DNA of 64,000 bases. Origin: Streptomyces cellostaticus (GTDB taxonomy: Bacteria > Actinomycetota > Actinomycetes > Streptomycetales > Streptomycetaceae). The number at the start of each line of letters is the position of its first letter. The first letter of the stretch is position 1. Position numbers and translations under genes: made by a program. Positions 34,508 to 43,440 of this stretch are shown here, one piece after another. Where the stretch lies: assembly GCF_023630175.1 (NCBI RefSeq), contig NZ_JALLIN010000017.1:62001-126000 (forward strand). Direction: 5' to 3'. The notes beneath the pieces were generated by a model, which was not told where the DNA came from, ran no database searches, and worked only from the letters and a program-made list of their open reading frames with translations.

Positions 34508-36616
34508 GTGCCGTCGTCGCCGCCCGGCGCGGGGCCGAACCGAGCTTCGGAACAGGTGGAAGCCCTCATGGCCGACGTGATGCGCGAGACCGGCGCGTCG
34601 GCCGGACTGCTCTACCTGGTGCCGCCCGGGGACCGGCTGCTGTGGCTCGCCCTGCTGTCCGGGGTTTCCTGGCAGATCGCCGCGCCCTGGGCCCGCGCCT
34701 CGCTGGCCGCGTCGACGCCGGTCACGGACGCCATACGCGGGCGGCGTCCGATCTGGCTGGACAGCCAGGAGGAGGTGGCCCGCCGCTACCCGCAGCTCGG
34801 CCTCGTCCTGCCGTACGACTTCACGCTCGCCGCGGCTCCCTTCGTCAGCGGTACCAAGGTGTGGGGAGGCATCGCACTGCTGTGGCCCGTCGGACATCCT
34901 CCGCGCCTGACCTCGCACCGGCGTGAGGCCGTCACCGCGTGCTGCCGGCGCACGGCACAGGTGCTGGAGCAGGCCGCCGCCCAGGGCGACCCGCTGCTGC
35001 CGCCGGGCGAACCCCGCTACCTCCCGGCACCGCTCAAGGGCACCGACCCCGCCCAGGCCATGGCCGCGCTCGGCTTCACCGAACGGCTTCCCATGGGCTG
35101 CTGCGCACTGGACCTGGACGGCCGGCTCACCTTCATCAACTCCGCGGGCGCCGATCTGGTGGGCGCCGACGCCGACTCCCTCGCGGGCCGGCGGCCCTGG
35201 GAAGCACTGCCATGGCTGCACGCGTCGGTCGGTGAGGAGAGCTACCGAGCGGCGGTGCTCACCCGACGGCCCACCTCGTTCACCGCCGTGCGCGCCCCGG
35301 ACAGGCCGCTGCTCTTCCAGCTCTACCCCGACGACAGCGGCATCAGCGTCCACATCACACCCGCCCCCGGGCGGCCGGACACCGCGCAGGCTCCGCCCTC
35401 CGGTGAGGCGGTCGGGTCCATGGGGCTCTACCACCTCACCCACCTGGCGGCCGCCCTCGCCGAGGCCGCGACCATCCACGACGTGACCGACGTCGTCGCC
35501 GGCCAGATCGTGCCCGCCTTCGGACCCCAGGGCCTGGTCCTCATGCTCGCCGAGGAAGGCCGGCTGCACATCATCGGCCACCGCGGCTACAGCACCGAAT
35601 TCCTCGACCGCTTCGACGGGATGCCCCTGACCTCCCGCACCCCGGCCGCGCACGCACGGGTCACGGGCGAACCGGTCTTCTTCCCCAGCTACGCGGACTT
35701 CCAGCGCGCCTACCCCGACGCACCCCGCCACGAGACCAGGAACGCCTGGGCCTTCCTGCCCCTGTTCGTCTCCGGCCGCGGCATCGGATCACTCGCGCTC
35801 TCCTACGACCGGCCCCGCCCCTTCCACCCGGCCGAACGCGCTCTCCTGGCCTCCCTGGCGGGGCTGATCGCCCAGGCCCTGGACCGCGCCCGGCTCTACG
35901 ACGCCCAGTACGCCCTCGCCCACACCCTGCAGATCAGCCTGCTGCCCCCCGCGCTGCCCCGCGTCCCCGGCCTGGACGTCGTCGCCCGCTACCAGTCGGC
36001 CGGCCACGGCATGGAGATCGGCGGCGACTTCTACGACCTCATCAACGGGCCGACCGCCACCACGGCCGCGATCGGCGACGTCCAGGGCCACAACACCGCC
36101 GCGGCCGCGCTGATGGGGCAGGTCCGCACCGCCGTCCACGCCCACGCCACCGCCGGCACCTCCCCCGGCGACCTCCTCGCCCGCACCAACCACCTGCTCA
36201 CCGACCTCGACGCCGGCCTGTTCACCAGTTGCCTGATCGCCCAGCTCGACCTCACCCACCAGCGAGTACGTCTCGCCACCGCCGGACATCCCCCACCCCT
36301 GCTGCGCCACCCCGACGGCCACGCGGAGGTCCTGAGCCTGCCGCCCGGACTCCTGCTGGGCATCGACCCCGACGCCGCCTACCCCACCACCGGGGTCGCC
36401 CTCCCGCCCGGCGCCGTACTCGTCCTGTACACGGACGGCCTCGTCGAAGTCCCCGGCCTCGACATCGACGACACCACCGACGCCCTCGCCAGGTACCTCG
36501 CACAGAGCCCGGTCCAGGACCTCGACCGCCTCGCCGACCGCCTCATCCGCCACGCCGAGCGCTCCGCCCGGCACCACGACGACATCGCCCTGCTGCTCAT
36601 CCGGCCCAGCCGGTGA
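34508..36616 (+). CDS. GAF/PAS/GAF-SpoIIE multidomain serine phosphatase
   Basis: The 702-residue cytosolic protein has in order an N-terminal GAF-like domain (about 15-150), a PAS-like domain (about 195-290), a second GAF domain (about 310-470, with RNAWAFLPLFVSGRGIGSLA) and a C-terminal SpoIIE phosphatase (about 480-702) with EIGGDFYDL, IGDVQGHN and LVLYTDGLVEVPG. Metal ligands are present. It should dephosphorylate STAS-type anti-anti-sigma factors in response to small molecules. The GTG at 34508 keeps the ASEQVEALMADVM segment; ATG 34568 is an alternative. No partner kinase is adjacent. Confidence 0.88.
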   Translation: MPSSPPGAGPNRASEQVEALMADVMRETGASAGLLYLVPPGDRLLWLALLSGVSWQIAAPWARASLAASTPVTDAIRGRRPIWLDSQEEVARRYPQLGLVLPYDFTLAAAPFVSGTKVWGGIALLWPVGHPPRLTSHRREAVTACCRRTAQVLEQAAAQGDPLLPPGEPRYLPAPLKGTDPAQAMAALGFTERLPMGCCALDLDGRLTFINSAGADLVGADADSLAGRRPWEALPWLHASVGEESYRAAVLTRRPTSFTAVRAPDRPLLFQLYPDDSGISVHITPAPGRPDTAQAPPSGEAVGSMGLYHLTHLAAALAEAATIHDVTDVVAGQIVPAFGPQGLVLMLAEEGRLHIIGHRGYSTEFLDRFDGMPLTSRTPAAHARVTGEPVFFPSYADFQRAYPDAPRHETRNAWAFLPLFVSGRGIGSLALSYDRPRPFHPAERALLASLAGLIAQALDRARLYDAQYALAHTLQISLLPPALPRVPGLDVVARYQSAGHGMEIGGDFYDLINGPTATTAAIGDVQGHNTAAAALMGQVRTAVHAHATAGTSPGDLLARTNHLLTDLDAGLFTSCLIAQLDLTHQRVRLATAGHPPPLLRHPDGHAEVLSLPPGLLLGIDPDAAYPTTGVALPPGAVLVLYTDGLVEVPGLDIDDTTDALARYLAQSPVQDLDRLADRLIRHAERSARHHDDIALLLIRPSR

Positions 36617-36766
36617 CACCGGACGCCGCGCCGGTCGGTCCGGGGGCCCGAGCCGACCGTGCTCCGGCCACCCCGTCCGGGCGCGCGGAGCCCGGACCCG
36701 GTCACGACCCGCGTCGCACGGCCGATCCGTAGGGCACCGCACGGGAGGCTCTCCGGCCGGCGTGGA

Positions 36767-37909
36767 TCATCCGCTGGGGCGGAACCGCGGGCCGTAGGTC
36801 TTCTCGGTGCCGGTGACGGGCATCTCCATCAGGTCCACGGCGGTATCCTCCAGCCCGCGCATGCGGCGTACGGCCGTCCTGAGGCCACGGGAGTCCCCTT
36901 CGTGCCACGCCGTGTCGAGTGCTTCCAGGACCCCGGTGTACGAGCTGTCGAAGTCGTCCAGGAGCCGGCGGGCGCCGGCGGGCGGCCGGTCCCAGCCGCC
37001 CGCCGGGACCACGGACATGGGCCGCGCGTCGGGGAAGGGGACCGCTGTCCCGGTGAACCGCCACTCGCCGCCGGTCTCCCGCAGTTGCCGGCCGTGGTAG
37101 ATCTCGGCGAAGGCGTAGTAGTGCGCCATGTGGCCCTCGCCCGAGCCGTCGGCCGGGGAGCGGGAGGTGCCTTCCCCCTGGTCCTTGATGATCTCGATCG
37201 AGCGCTCGATGTCCTCCAGGGTCCTGGCCGGTCTCAGGGTGTCCTCACCGATGTGCTCGTGCAGTTGCCGGTCGACGGACAGGTCGGGTGCCACCACCCG
37301 GAAGGCCTTGAGCAGTTCGTCGTAGAAGCGGCCGATGCTGAGGGCGTCGCGCGTGGGGTCGGTCAAGGGCGCCGCGGGCGCCTCGATGGCCATCATCACG
37401 TCCCGCACGAGTGCCTTGGTCAAGCCCGACAGGTACACGTTGACCCCCGGGTGCACGCCGCCGGGCAACGGACCCGGGTAGACCGGTGCCGACTCCTTGA
37501 TCCGCGGCCGGCCTCCCAACCCCACCAGGAGATTGCAGACGATGCCGAGGTGGTACATCTCGTCGGAGATGACGCGCCGGATCAGCCGCGCGGCGTCGCA
37601 CTTGCGGTTCCTGATGGACCACCAGCCGCACAGATAGGGCGGGATGGTGGAGAACTCGATCTCCACGGCCACGTGAAGGGCCGATCGGAGCCAGTCGACG
37701 CCGCGGTGCTCCTCCGGGGTGGCGACCAGGCGGGCCACGGTCCCGTGCCGCGGTGGGGCGTGCCGTTCGGGCCCCGAGCCCCTGGAGTCGTGGGTGCAGG
37801 CGGCCACCGAGGCCGATGTGCCCGCCGCCCACGCGGCCGACGCCAGGACGCTGCGACGCCGGACACGAACACCGGCCGGCTCCTCGGGAAGTCCACTCGC
37901 CACCGCCAC
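36767..37909 (-). CDS. Tat-exported lipoprotein with ferritin-like (VioB/iminophenyl-pyruvate synthase-type) domain
   Basis: The 380-residue protein begins with a twin-arginine signal (VRRRSVLASAAWAAG) ending in a lipobox VAAC, so it should be a Tat-exported lipoprotein. The rest is a ferritin-like four-helix domain: ALHVAVEIEFSTIPPYLCGW and ISDEMYHLGIVCNLL carry the metal-binding Glu and ExxH motifs. This type of domain occurs in VioB and RebD, which couple amino-acid-derived imines, and in other metal proteins. The extracytoplasmic location is odd for a pigment-pathway enzyme, so an oxidase or metal-storage function outside the membrane is possible. Confidence 0.8.
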   Translation of the reverse strand: MAVASGLPEEPAGVRVRRRSVLASAAWAAGTSASVAACTHDSRGSGPERHAPPRHGTVARLVATPEEHRGVDWLRSALHVAVEIEFSTIPPYLCGWWSIRNRKCDAARLIRRVISDEMYHLGIVCNLLVGLGGRPRIKESAPVYPGPLPGGVHPGVNVYLSGLTKALVRDVMMAIEAPAAPLTDPTRDALSIGRFYDELLKAFRVVAPDLSVDRQLHEHIGEDTLRPARTLEDIERSIEIIKDQGEGTSRSPADGSGEGHMAHYYAFAEIYHGRQLRETGGEWRFTGTAVPFPDARPMSVVPAGGWDRPPAGARRLLDDFDSSYTGVLEALDTAWHEGDSRGLRTAVRRMRGLEDTAVDLMEMPVTGTEKTYGPRFRPSG

Positions 37910-38571
37910 CTCCGCACCCGCCGGTGATCCCGGCGCCGCCGTCGAACCAGGTGCGCGAAGCTAGCAGCCCGTCCAGGTCCCCGCGTGGCGCCCGCGGCCC
38001 GGGTCGCGCCTCACCACGCCGACGGCCCAGGCCCGGGAACCGAGCGGCCGTCGGCCCCGACTACCTGACGATGGAGGTGCCCCGGTGAGGCAGGTCCTCG
38101 TGGTGCGCCCCGGGGGAGCGGGGCGCGACCGGCGGACCACGCGGCGCGGCTCCGCCGTGGGTCTGTCCCTGGTCGCCGGTGGGAGCGAGCCCGCGGGGGC
38201 GGGTCCAGGTTCGACGCACAGGGCGACACGGCCCGCCGGTACGTGACCGGCGCCGACGCCGACGCGGCGGGCGACTGCCCCGCCGTCTCGCCGAGCGGCG
38301 TCGACCCGACGGTGCCCGGGTCCTCGGAGGCGTGGCGTTCGGGTGATCTCGGCCCGTTCACCCCGGAGTTCCGACGCGGCGGCCCGGTCAGGGCCCCGGC
38401 CGCAGTGGCGCGGGCCGGTACGGTGTCGCTGCGGTGGTCGCTCCCAGTGGTCCCCGAGTTCCCGTGTGCCTGCTGTGAGTTGTGACACTTCCTTGTCGGT
38501 GAGTCGGAGGGAGGGGGTTCCCACGTACCCCCTGACGACGATCGGTCCCCGGGTGCGAGGATGAGCGGGCT
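37910..38571. other. No gene recognised
   Basis: These 662 bases lie between divergent genes. One plus-strand frame from about 38216 to 38485 keeps a moderate coding bias but has no start with a ribosome site and no recognisable family, so I do not call it. GGAGGGAGGGGG near 38506 is purine-rich. Confidence 0.45.
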
Positions 38572-39315
38572 ATGACTGTCCCGGGGTGGTGCCGCACAGC
38601 GCGGGCGGGCGTGTTCGCCGCCGCCTGCGTGCTGCTCGCCGCTCTCGGCCACGCGACCATGTCGGCAACCCCCGTCCCCTGGTGGGCCATGGCCGCGGGA
38701 GTGGTCGGGACCTGCGTGGCAGGCTGGCTGCTGGCCGGGCGGGAGCGCGGCCGCACCGTGATCGTCGTGGTCGTGACCGCGGCCCAGGCGGTGCTCCACG
38801 AGACCTTCTCGCTGGCCCAGTCGTCGGCGCTCGGCCCCACCACCCTGCCCCGCATGCGCCCCGCCATGGGCAGTGGAGCCATGGACACGGGGTCGATGGG
38901 CTCGACGGACATGGGGGCCATGGGCCACATGGGCATGGGCTCCATGGGCCGGATGGACATGGGCTCGGGCGGTCACACGGTGCACGGCACGGCCGGCCTC
39001 GCCCCCGTGCACGGCATGCGCGACATGGCCGACATGAGCGGCGCGGCCTCGGTCGGCATGTTCGCCGCGCACCTGCTGGCCGCCGTCCTGTGCGGGCTGT
39101 GGCTCGCCCACGGCGAGCGGGCCGTCTTCCGCGTTCTCCGGGCGACGGCGGCCTGGCTGGCGGCGCCCCTGCGGCTGCTGGGAGCCCTGCCCACGCCGTT
39201 CCGCCGCCCTGGTGTGCACAGGCGCCGCGCCGTCGACGCTCCGGCTCCGGTGCGCCTGCTTCTGCGCGGTTGCCTCACCTTCCGGGGGCCGCCCGCGGGT
39301 GCCGCTGTCCGCTGA
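38572..39315 (+). CDS. Met/His-rich membrane protein, copy 1 (probable metal handling)
   Basis: The 247-residue protein has three N-terminal helices, then a Met/Gly/His-rich stretch (residues about 95-160, with repeated MGxM and MDM motifs), then a further helix (MFAAHLLAAVLCGLWL). Met-rich loops of this kind bind Cu(I). It is a paralogue of the protein at 40870: both share GHA-MS...PWWA, ERG, an AQ..LH segment and the AAHLLAAV.CG.WL helix. It heads the cluster leading to the ECF sigma factor and CopC. The copper role is inferred. Confidence 0.78.
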   Translation: MTVPGWCRTARAGVFAAACVLLAALGHATMSATPVPWWAMAAGVVGTCVAGWLLAGRERGRTVIVVVVTAAQAVLHETFSLAQSSALGPTTLPRMRPAMGSGAMDTGSMGSTDMGAMGHMGMGSMGRMDMGSGGHTVHGTAGLAPVHGMRDMADMSGAASVGMFAAHLLAAVLCGLWLAHGERAVFRVLRATAAWLAAPLRLLGALPTPFRRPGVHRRRAVDAPAPVRLLLRGCLTFRGPPAGAAVR

Positions 39316-39540
39316 GGCAGCCGGATCCACCGGAGCCCCCTGTCCGCTCGTCCTGCCGCGTTCCCGGGCGCGGGTGTGTCCCCACTCCTGCACCCGGTAC
39401 ACCCCCCGCGCCGCCACGGGCGGACCGTTCCCGACGGGCTCCGCGCATCGCCCTGCCGCCGCGCACGGGCGCACCCATGCGCCGGTGAGCCGTGCCCTGT
39501 GCCGGGCCGGCCCCGGAAGACCCGAGAAGGACATCACGAG

Positions 39541-40143
39541 ATGATCCCTGTCATGCCCGTTTCCCGGGCGGATCGTGCCTCCGTGGACGCTGCGGCGACC
39601 GCGTGGGCGCTGGCCGCCCGCGGCGGAGACCCCGACGCGGCCGAGCACTTCGTGCGCGCCCTGCACGGTGACGTGCTGCGCTACGTGGCCCGCCTCAGTG
39701 GTGATCCCCGGACCGCCCACGACCTGACCCAGGACACCTTCGCGCGGGCGTTCGGCAGCCTGCACCGCTACGAAGGCCGGGCCTCGGCCCGCACCTGGCT
39801 GCTGTCGATCGCGCGCCGCGCGGTCGCCGACAGCCTGCGCCGCGCCGCGGTCCGCCCCCGGATCGCGGACGCCGTCGACTGGCAGGCGGCGGTGGAGGGC
39901 GCCCAGCCCCGCGGCCTGCCGGGCTTCGACGACGGCGTCGCCCTGCTCGACCTCCTGCGAAGCCTGCCCGAGGAACGCCGGGAGGCGTTCCTGTGGACCC
40001 AGGTGGTCGGGGTGTCGTACGAGGAGGCGGCCGCATTCGCCGGCTGTCCCGTCGGCACCGTCCGTTCCCGGGTGTCCCGGGCCCGCGTGACCCTGGAACG
40101 GCTGCTGCGGGACGCGGAGACGGCGAGCGCCCTCGACGCCTGA
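39541..40143 (+). CDS. ECF RNA polymerase sigma factor
   Basis: The 200-residue protein has sigma region 2 (AEHFVRALHGDVLRYVARLS, then DLTQDTFARAFGSLHRYEG) and region 4 (LPEERREAFLWTQVVGVSYE with PVGTVRSRVSRAR). A ribosome site GAGAAGGA precedes ATG 39541. No classical zinc anti-sigma factor gene is next to it; the Met/His-rich membrane protein upstream could be its sensor, which would fit metal-responsive control of the cluster. That is inference. Confidence 0.9.
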   Translation: MIPVMPVSRADRASVDAAATAWALAARGGDPDAAEHFVRALHGDVLRYVARLSGDPRTAHDLTQDTFARAFGSLHRYEGRASARTWLLSIARRAVADSLRRAAVRPRIADAVDWQAAVEGAQPRGLPGFDDGVALLDLLRSLPEERREAFLWTQVVGVSYEEAAAFAGCPVGTVRSRVSRARVTLERLLRDAETASALDA

Positions 40144-40353
40144 CGCCTCCGGGCGCCGTCGATGCCGTCTCCGTCCCCGGCGGCACGGTCCTCGACCGGG
40201 CCGTGCCGCCGGGACCCGGCGCGAGGGGCGAGTCCCTTGCCGCTGCGTGGAACTGACGTAATGTCACGGGAACTCATGGTCCTCCCGCCCCGACTACTAC
40301 TGCGACACCGGCCCGGCGGCCCGCGCCGACGGCAGCGGTCAGGAGGAGCCCGC

Positions 40354-40866
40354 ATGACACCCGAGAGGTCCTTCGCGGTGATCAGGGACGAGCGCGGCGC
40401 GGACTCCGTCCCACGCGTGGAACGCATGCCCGAGCGCAGGCTCCTCCCGGCGGACGGCCCGCGTGACCGCCTTCGCCGATCCGGCGTCGGCGGTGCGCCG
40501 GCCGGGCACCGGCGGGATCCCGCTCCCGGGGTTCTACCGGTGCACGCCCCCGAGGCGGCCCGGCCCGGCTCGTCCGCCCCGCTCGGCGCCGCACTCGCGC
40601 CCACCCCGGACGGCCGTTTTCGCGCTCGTCGAGAGCCGCCGGCTCGCACTCGCCGGGGCGGCTCCAACCCCCCGCTGCCGACCGGCAGCGTGCTCCTCGG
40701 ACCCGGCCGGCCGCCGACGGCCCCCGCGCGAGCACCGCACGCCACGCCGACGGCGCCGTGCGGATCACGTACGCGGCCGGGCCGCTCGCGGCGGACGCCC
40801 GCGCGGCTGAATGAATGGCCCCTCCCGTCCGTAAGAGGCGATGAGTCCATCGACAGGAGGAGTTGA
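40354..40866 (+). pseudogene. Probable decayed gene with an intact start
   Basis: A very strong ribosome site (AGGAGGAG) and ATG 40354 open a frame whose first 35 codons have the expected third-position GC. After about 40465 the coding bias moves to another frame (VTAFADPASAVRRPGTGG) and then back, as though small indels had accumulated. No family is recognised. The nominal frame stops at 40866, four bases before the next gene. Confidence 0.35.
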
Positions 40867-40869
40867 CCG

Positions 40870-41682
40870 GTGTCCCGGAGTCGGCGCGGCGCGGCGCGTC
40901 CGATGCCCCGCGTGGCGTCGGCCGGAGAACGCGTCGGTCTCCCGCGCGCGCTGTCGGCGGCGGTCTTCGCGGCCGTCTGCGTGGTGGTGACCGCACTGGG
41001 GCACGCCTTGATGTCCGGCGACCTGCTGCCCTGGTGGGCGCTGGGGGTGGCGTTCACGGGGACCGTCTCGGCCGGACGGTGGCTGACCGTCAGGGAACGC
41101 GGCCCCGGGACCGTGGTCGGTGCCACGACCGTCGCGCAGGGGCTGCTGCACTCGCTGTTCGACCTGGCTCACGCGATGGCTCACGGGCCGGGACGCGTGC
41201 CGGTGGCCGGATCGGCGTCCGGCACGGACCACGCGATGACGTTCTCCCCTTCCGGAATGGTCATGCACATGGACCACTCCGGTCCGGGCGCGGCCCCGGC
41301 CCACCGCGGTACGGCAGGCGCCTCCCACAGCCTGTCCACGCTCCCCGCGGCCGACCACGGCGCCGCCGCGATGTTCCTGGCGCACCTTCTCGCCGCCGTC
41401 GTGTGCGGGGTGTGGCTCTGGCGCGGCGAGGCGGCGATGTACCGGCTGGGACGGGTGCTCGCGGTCGTGCTCCTCGCGCCGCTGGGGCGCGTGGGCCGGC
41501 TGCTCGGGCACGCCGCCCTCGATCGCCCGGCTCGCGCGGGCCGTCCGGCACCGGACACCGTCCCCGCCTCGCCCACGGCTCTCGCCGCGCTCAGACACGC
41601 CGTCGTCCGCAGGGGGCCGCCACGGGAAGGTCCGGCAGTCCCTCGCGTGTCCCGCGGCCCGTCGTCCGCCCTGCGTTCCTGA
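40870..41682 (+). CDS. Met/His-rich membrane protein, copy 2 (paralogue of 38572)
   Basis: The 270-residue protein has the same plan as its paralogue: three N-terminal helices, a Met/His-rich loop (HAMAHG, MVMHMDHSGPG, HGAAAMF), a fourth helix (FLAHLLAAVVCGVWLW) and a hydrophilic tail. AGGAGG directly before GTG 40870 fixes the start. Two copies flank the ECF sigma gene, which suggests a tandem duplication of a metal-binding or sensing subunit followed by divergence. Confidence 0.78.
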   Translation: MSRSRRGAARPMPRVASAGERVGLPRALSAAVFAAVCVVVTALGHALMSGDLLPWWALGVAFTGTVSAGRWLTVRERGPGTVVGATTVAQGLLHSLFDLAHAMAHGPGRVPVAGSASGTDHAMTFSPSGMVMHMDHSGPGAAPAHRGTAGASHSLSTLPAADHGAAAMFLAHLLAAVVCGVWLWRGEAAMYRLGRVLAVVLLAPLGRVGRLLGHAALDRPARAGRPAPDTVPASPTALAALRHAVVRRGPPREGPAVPRVSRGPSSALRS

Positions 41683-41823
41683 TCCTCCGGGTCCGCCCGG
41701 GCCGACCGGACCGGTGCACGCGCGCTGCCGCCACCCGCCCCGTGTGTTCCTGTCCACCCAGGCCCGGCACGCGCGCGTCCGCCCGGCGGCGGCGCGTGCC
41801 CCCATGCTTCGATCGGGATTCCC

Positions 41824-42477
41824 ATGCAGCACGTCACGTTCGTCCCCCCATCCGCGACCGACTCCCCGCCGGCGCGCCGGCCCCTGCGCCGAGCCTCCCG
41901 GCCGGCCCTAGGCGCCGTCCTCGCCGCCACCCTGACCGCCCTGCTCACCGGCTGCTCGGGGGACTCGGACACCCACGCCTCCGCCCACGGCGGAGCATCC
42001 GCCTCGTCCACCGCCCACGGCATGCAGGGCATGTCCGACAAGGCGATGGGCGACCCTTCGGCCACCCCCGCCTACAAGATGCCCGGGGCGGCCGTGACGA
42101 AGGGCACCTTCACCCTGCTGGACACCCGTCCGCCGGGCATGGACGACGTCAAGGGCACCGCCTGGCTGGCGCAGGGCTCCAAGGGCTCCACGGTCACCGT
42201 CTCCCTGACCGGTCTCGAACCGGGGCACGTCTACATGGCCCACCTGCACGCCCAGCACTGCTCGGACGGCAACGGCGGGGCGCACTTCCGGTTCGACAAG
42301 GGCGGCCCGGCCAAGCCCCCGAACGAGATCCACCTCATGTTCACCGCCGACAAGTCCGGTATGGGCATGACCACGGTGACCAACTCCCGCAAGACCGGCA
42401 AGGACGCGGTCGCCCTCGTCGTCCACCCCAACGAGGCACAGGACAACCGGATAGCATGCGCCGACTTCGACTTCTGA
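41824..42477 (+). CDS. Lipoprotein with Cu/Zn superoxide dismutase-like fold
   Basis: The 217-residue protein has a signal peptide ending in the lipobox LLTGC (residues 37-41), a His/Met-rich linker (HGMQGMSDKAMG) and a domain like Cu/Zn SOD or CHRD proteins: LEPGHVYMAHLHAQHC, GAHFRFDKGG, NEIHLMFTAD and a C-terminal VHPNEAQDNRIACADF. The HLH pair and later histidines match SOD copper ligands, but whether the full catalytic set is retained is uncertain. It is anchored outside the membrane. It overlaps copC by 22 bases. Confidence 0.8.
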   Translation: MQHVTFVPPSATDSPPARRPLRRASRPALGAVLAATLTALLTGCSGDSDTHASAHGGASASSTAHGMQGMSDKAMGDPSATPAYKMPGAAVTKGTFTLLDTRPPGMDDVKGTAWLAQGSKGSTVTVSLTGLEPGHVYMAHLHAQHCSDGNGGAHFRFDKGGPAKPPNEIHLMFTADKSGMGMTTVTNSRKTGKDAVALVVHPNEAQDNRIACADFDF

Positions 42478-43043
42478 CGACGACGGCCGGACCCGCCGCC
42501 TGTGCGGGCGCGCTGCTGCTCCTGGGCGGCGCACCCGCACACGCGCACACCGCGCTGGAGAAGGCCGCACCCGCCCCCGGTGCCACCGTCGGCGCCGGAA
42601 CCGAGGTGGTGGCGCTGACCTTCGGCGGCCTGGCGCCCGGCATCGCGCCGAGGATCAGGGTGATGGGACCGGACGGCGAGGAGATCCCGGTCGGGCAGCC
42701 GGTCGTCACCGACAGGACCACGGCCTGTGCCGCCGTGTCGCCGCTGCCCGCGGGCGTCATCACCCTCACCTACACGGTCACCGCGGGAGACGGTGACGCC
42801 CAGACCAACGCCTACCAGTTCGAGGCCGCCGACGGCACCGAGCCCGCCGGAACCCCGGCGGCCTGCGCGCAGCTGAGCCTGCCCGCCCCGCAGGCGGCAG
42901 GCCCGGACTCCGCCGGGGGCCTGGGCGCCACCGCGGCGACCGCCGCCGTCGCGGGAACGGCCGCCGTGGCGGTGGGCGGCGGATTCCTCGCCGTCCGCAC
43001 GCTGCGGCGCCGCAGAGCACGGGAGGGGGGCGCCGCGGGGTGA
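42456..43043 (+). CDS. CopC-domain copper-binding protein, membrane-anchored
   Basis: The 195-residue protein has a Sec signal peptide cleaved after AHA, leaving an N-terminal HTALEKAAPAPGATV, the copper-binding amino-terminal histidine typical of CopC. A beta-barrel CopC domain follows to about residue 135, then a Pro/Ala linker and a C-terminal transmembrane helix with RRRR. It starts inside the end of the SOD-like gene. The usual partner CopD is missing, although the PepSY-TM protein follows. Confidence 0.85.
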   Translation: MRRLRLLTTTAGPAACAGALLLLGGAPAHAHTALEKAAPAPGATVGAGTEVVALTFGGLAPGIAPRIRVMGPDGEEIPVGQPVVTDRTTACAAVSPLPAGVITLTYTVTAGDGDAQTNAYQFEAADGTEPAGTPAACAQLSLPAPQAAGPDSAGGLGATAATAAVAGTAAVAVGGGFLAVRTLRRRRAREGGAAG

Positions 43044-43053
43044 CCTGGTACCC

Positions 43054-43083
43054 GGACTCCCGTACCGCCGTGCACGGGAGTCC
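43054..43083 (+). terminator. 10-bp hairpin after copC
   Basis: GGACTCCCGT and ACGGGAGTCC are perfect complements around a 10-base loop, 11 bases after the copC stop. Confidence 0.6.
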
Positions 43084-43122
43084 GGTCCGGGGCCGCCAGG
43101 TCGCGGCGATCGCCGGTGCCGT

Positions 43123-43171
43123 GGCCAGGACTCCGCCACCGGCCCACGGCGGCGGTCGCGGAGTCCTGGCC
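43123..43171. repeat. Second inverted repeat downstream of copC
   Basis: GGCCAGGACTCCG at 43123-43135 and its exact complement at 43159-43171 flank a 23-base loop. It contains the same GACTCC core as the first hairpin. The rest of 43044-43440 holds no gene that I can support. Confidence 0.55.
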
Positions 43172-43440
43172 GCCACGGCCGGCGGCCAAGGGGCGACCTG
43201 TGCCGGCACGTGGGAACGGCCCGCACCCGCCGACGGCCGGTACGTCACTCCCGGCTCACCGGCCCGGCCGCCGAAGGAGATTCGAGCGCTCACCCGGGAA
43301 CCGGGGCGCCCCGCCGTCCGACTGCCTCAGGACAGCGGCCGACTCGGGCCGCTGCAGTGACGTCACGGCGGTCCGGCCGCCGCGCGTCGACCGTCCGGCA
43401 CGCGTGCCCCGCACCGCCGCCCCCAGCACGAGGTATACCC

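Noticed and set aside
36610..36622. CCGGTGACACCGG palindrome at the stop of the SpoIIE phosphatase
   Set aside because: It has a one-base centre and cannot fold as a terminator loop; probably chance in GC-rich DNA.
38243..38485. Short plus-strand frame starting with a GTG after RRY
   Set aside because: Moderate coding bias only, no ribosome site, no family and Pro/Arg-rich end. Too weak to call.
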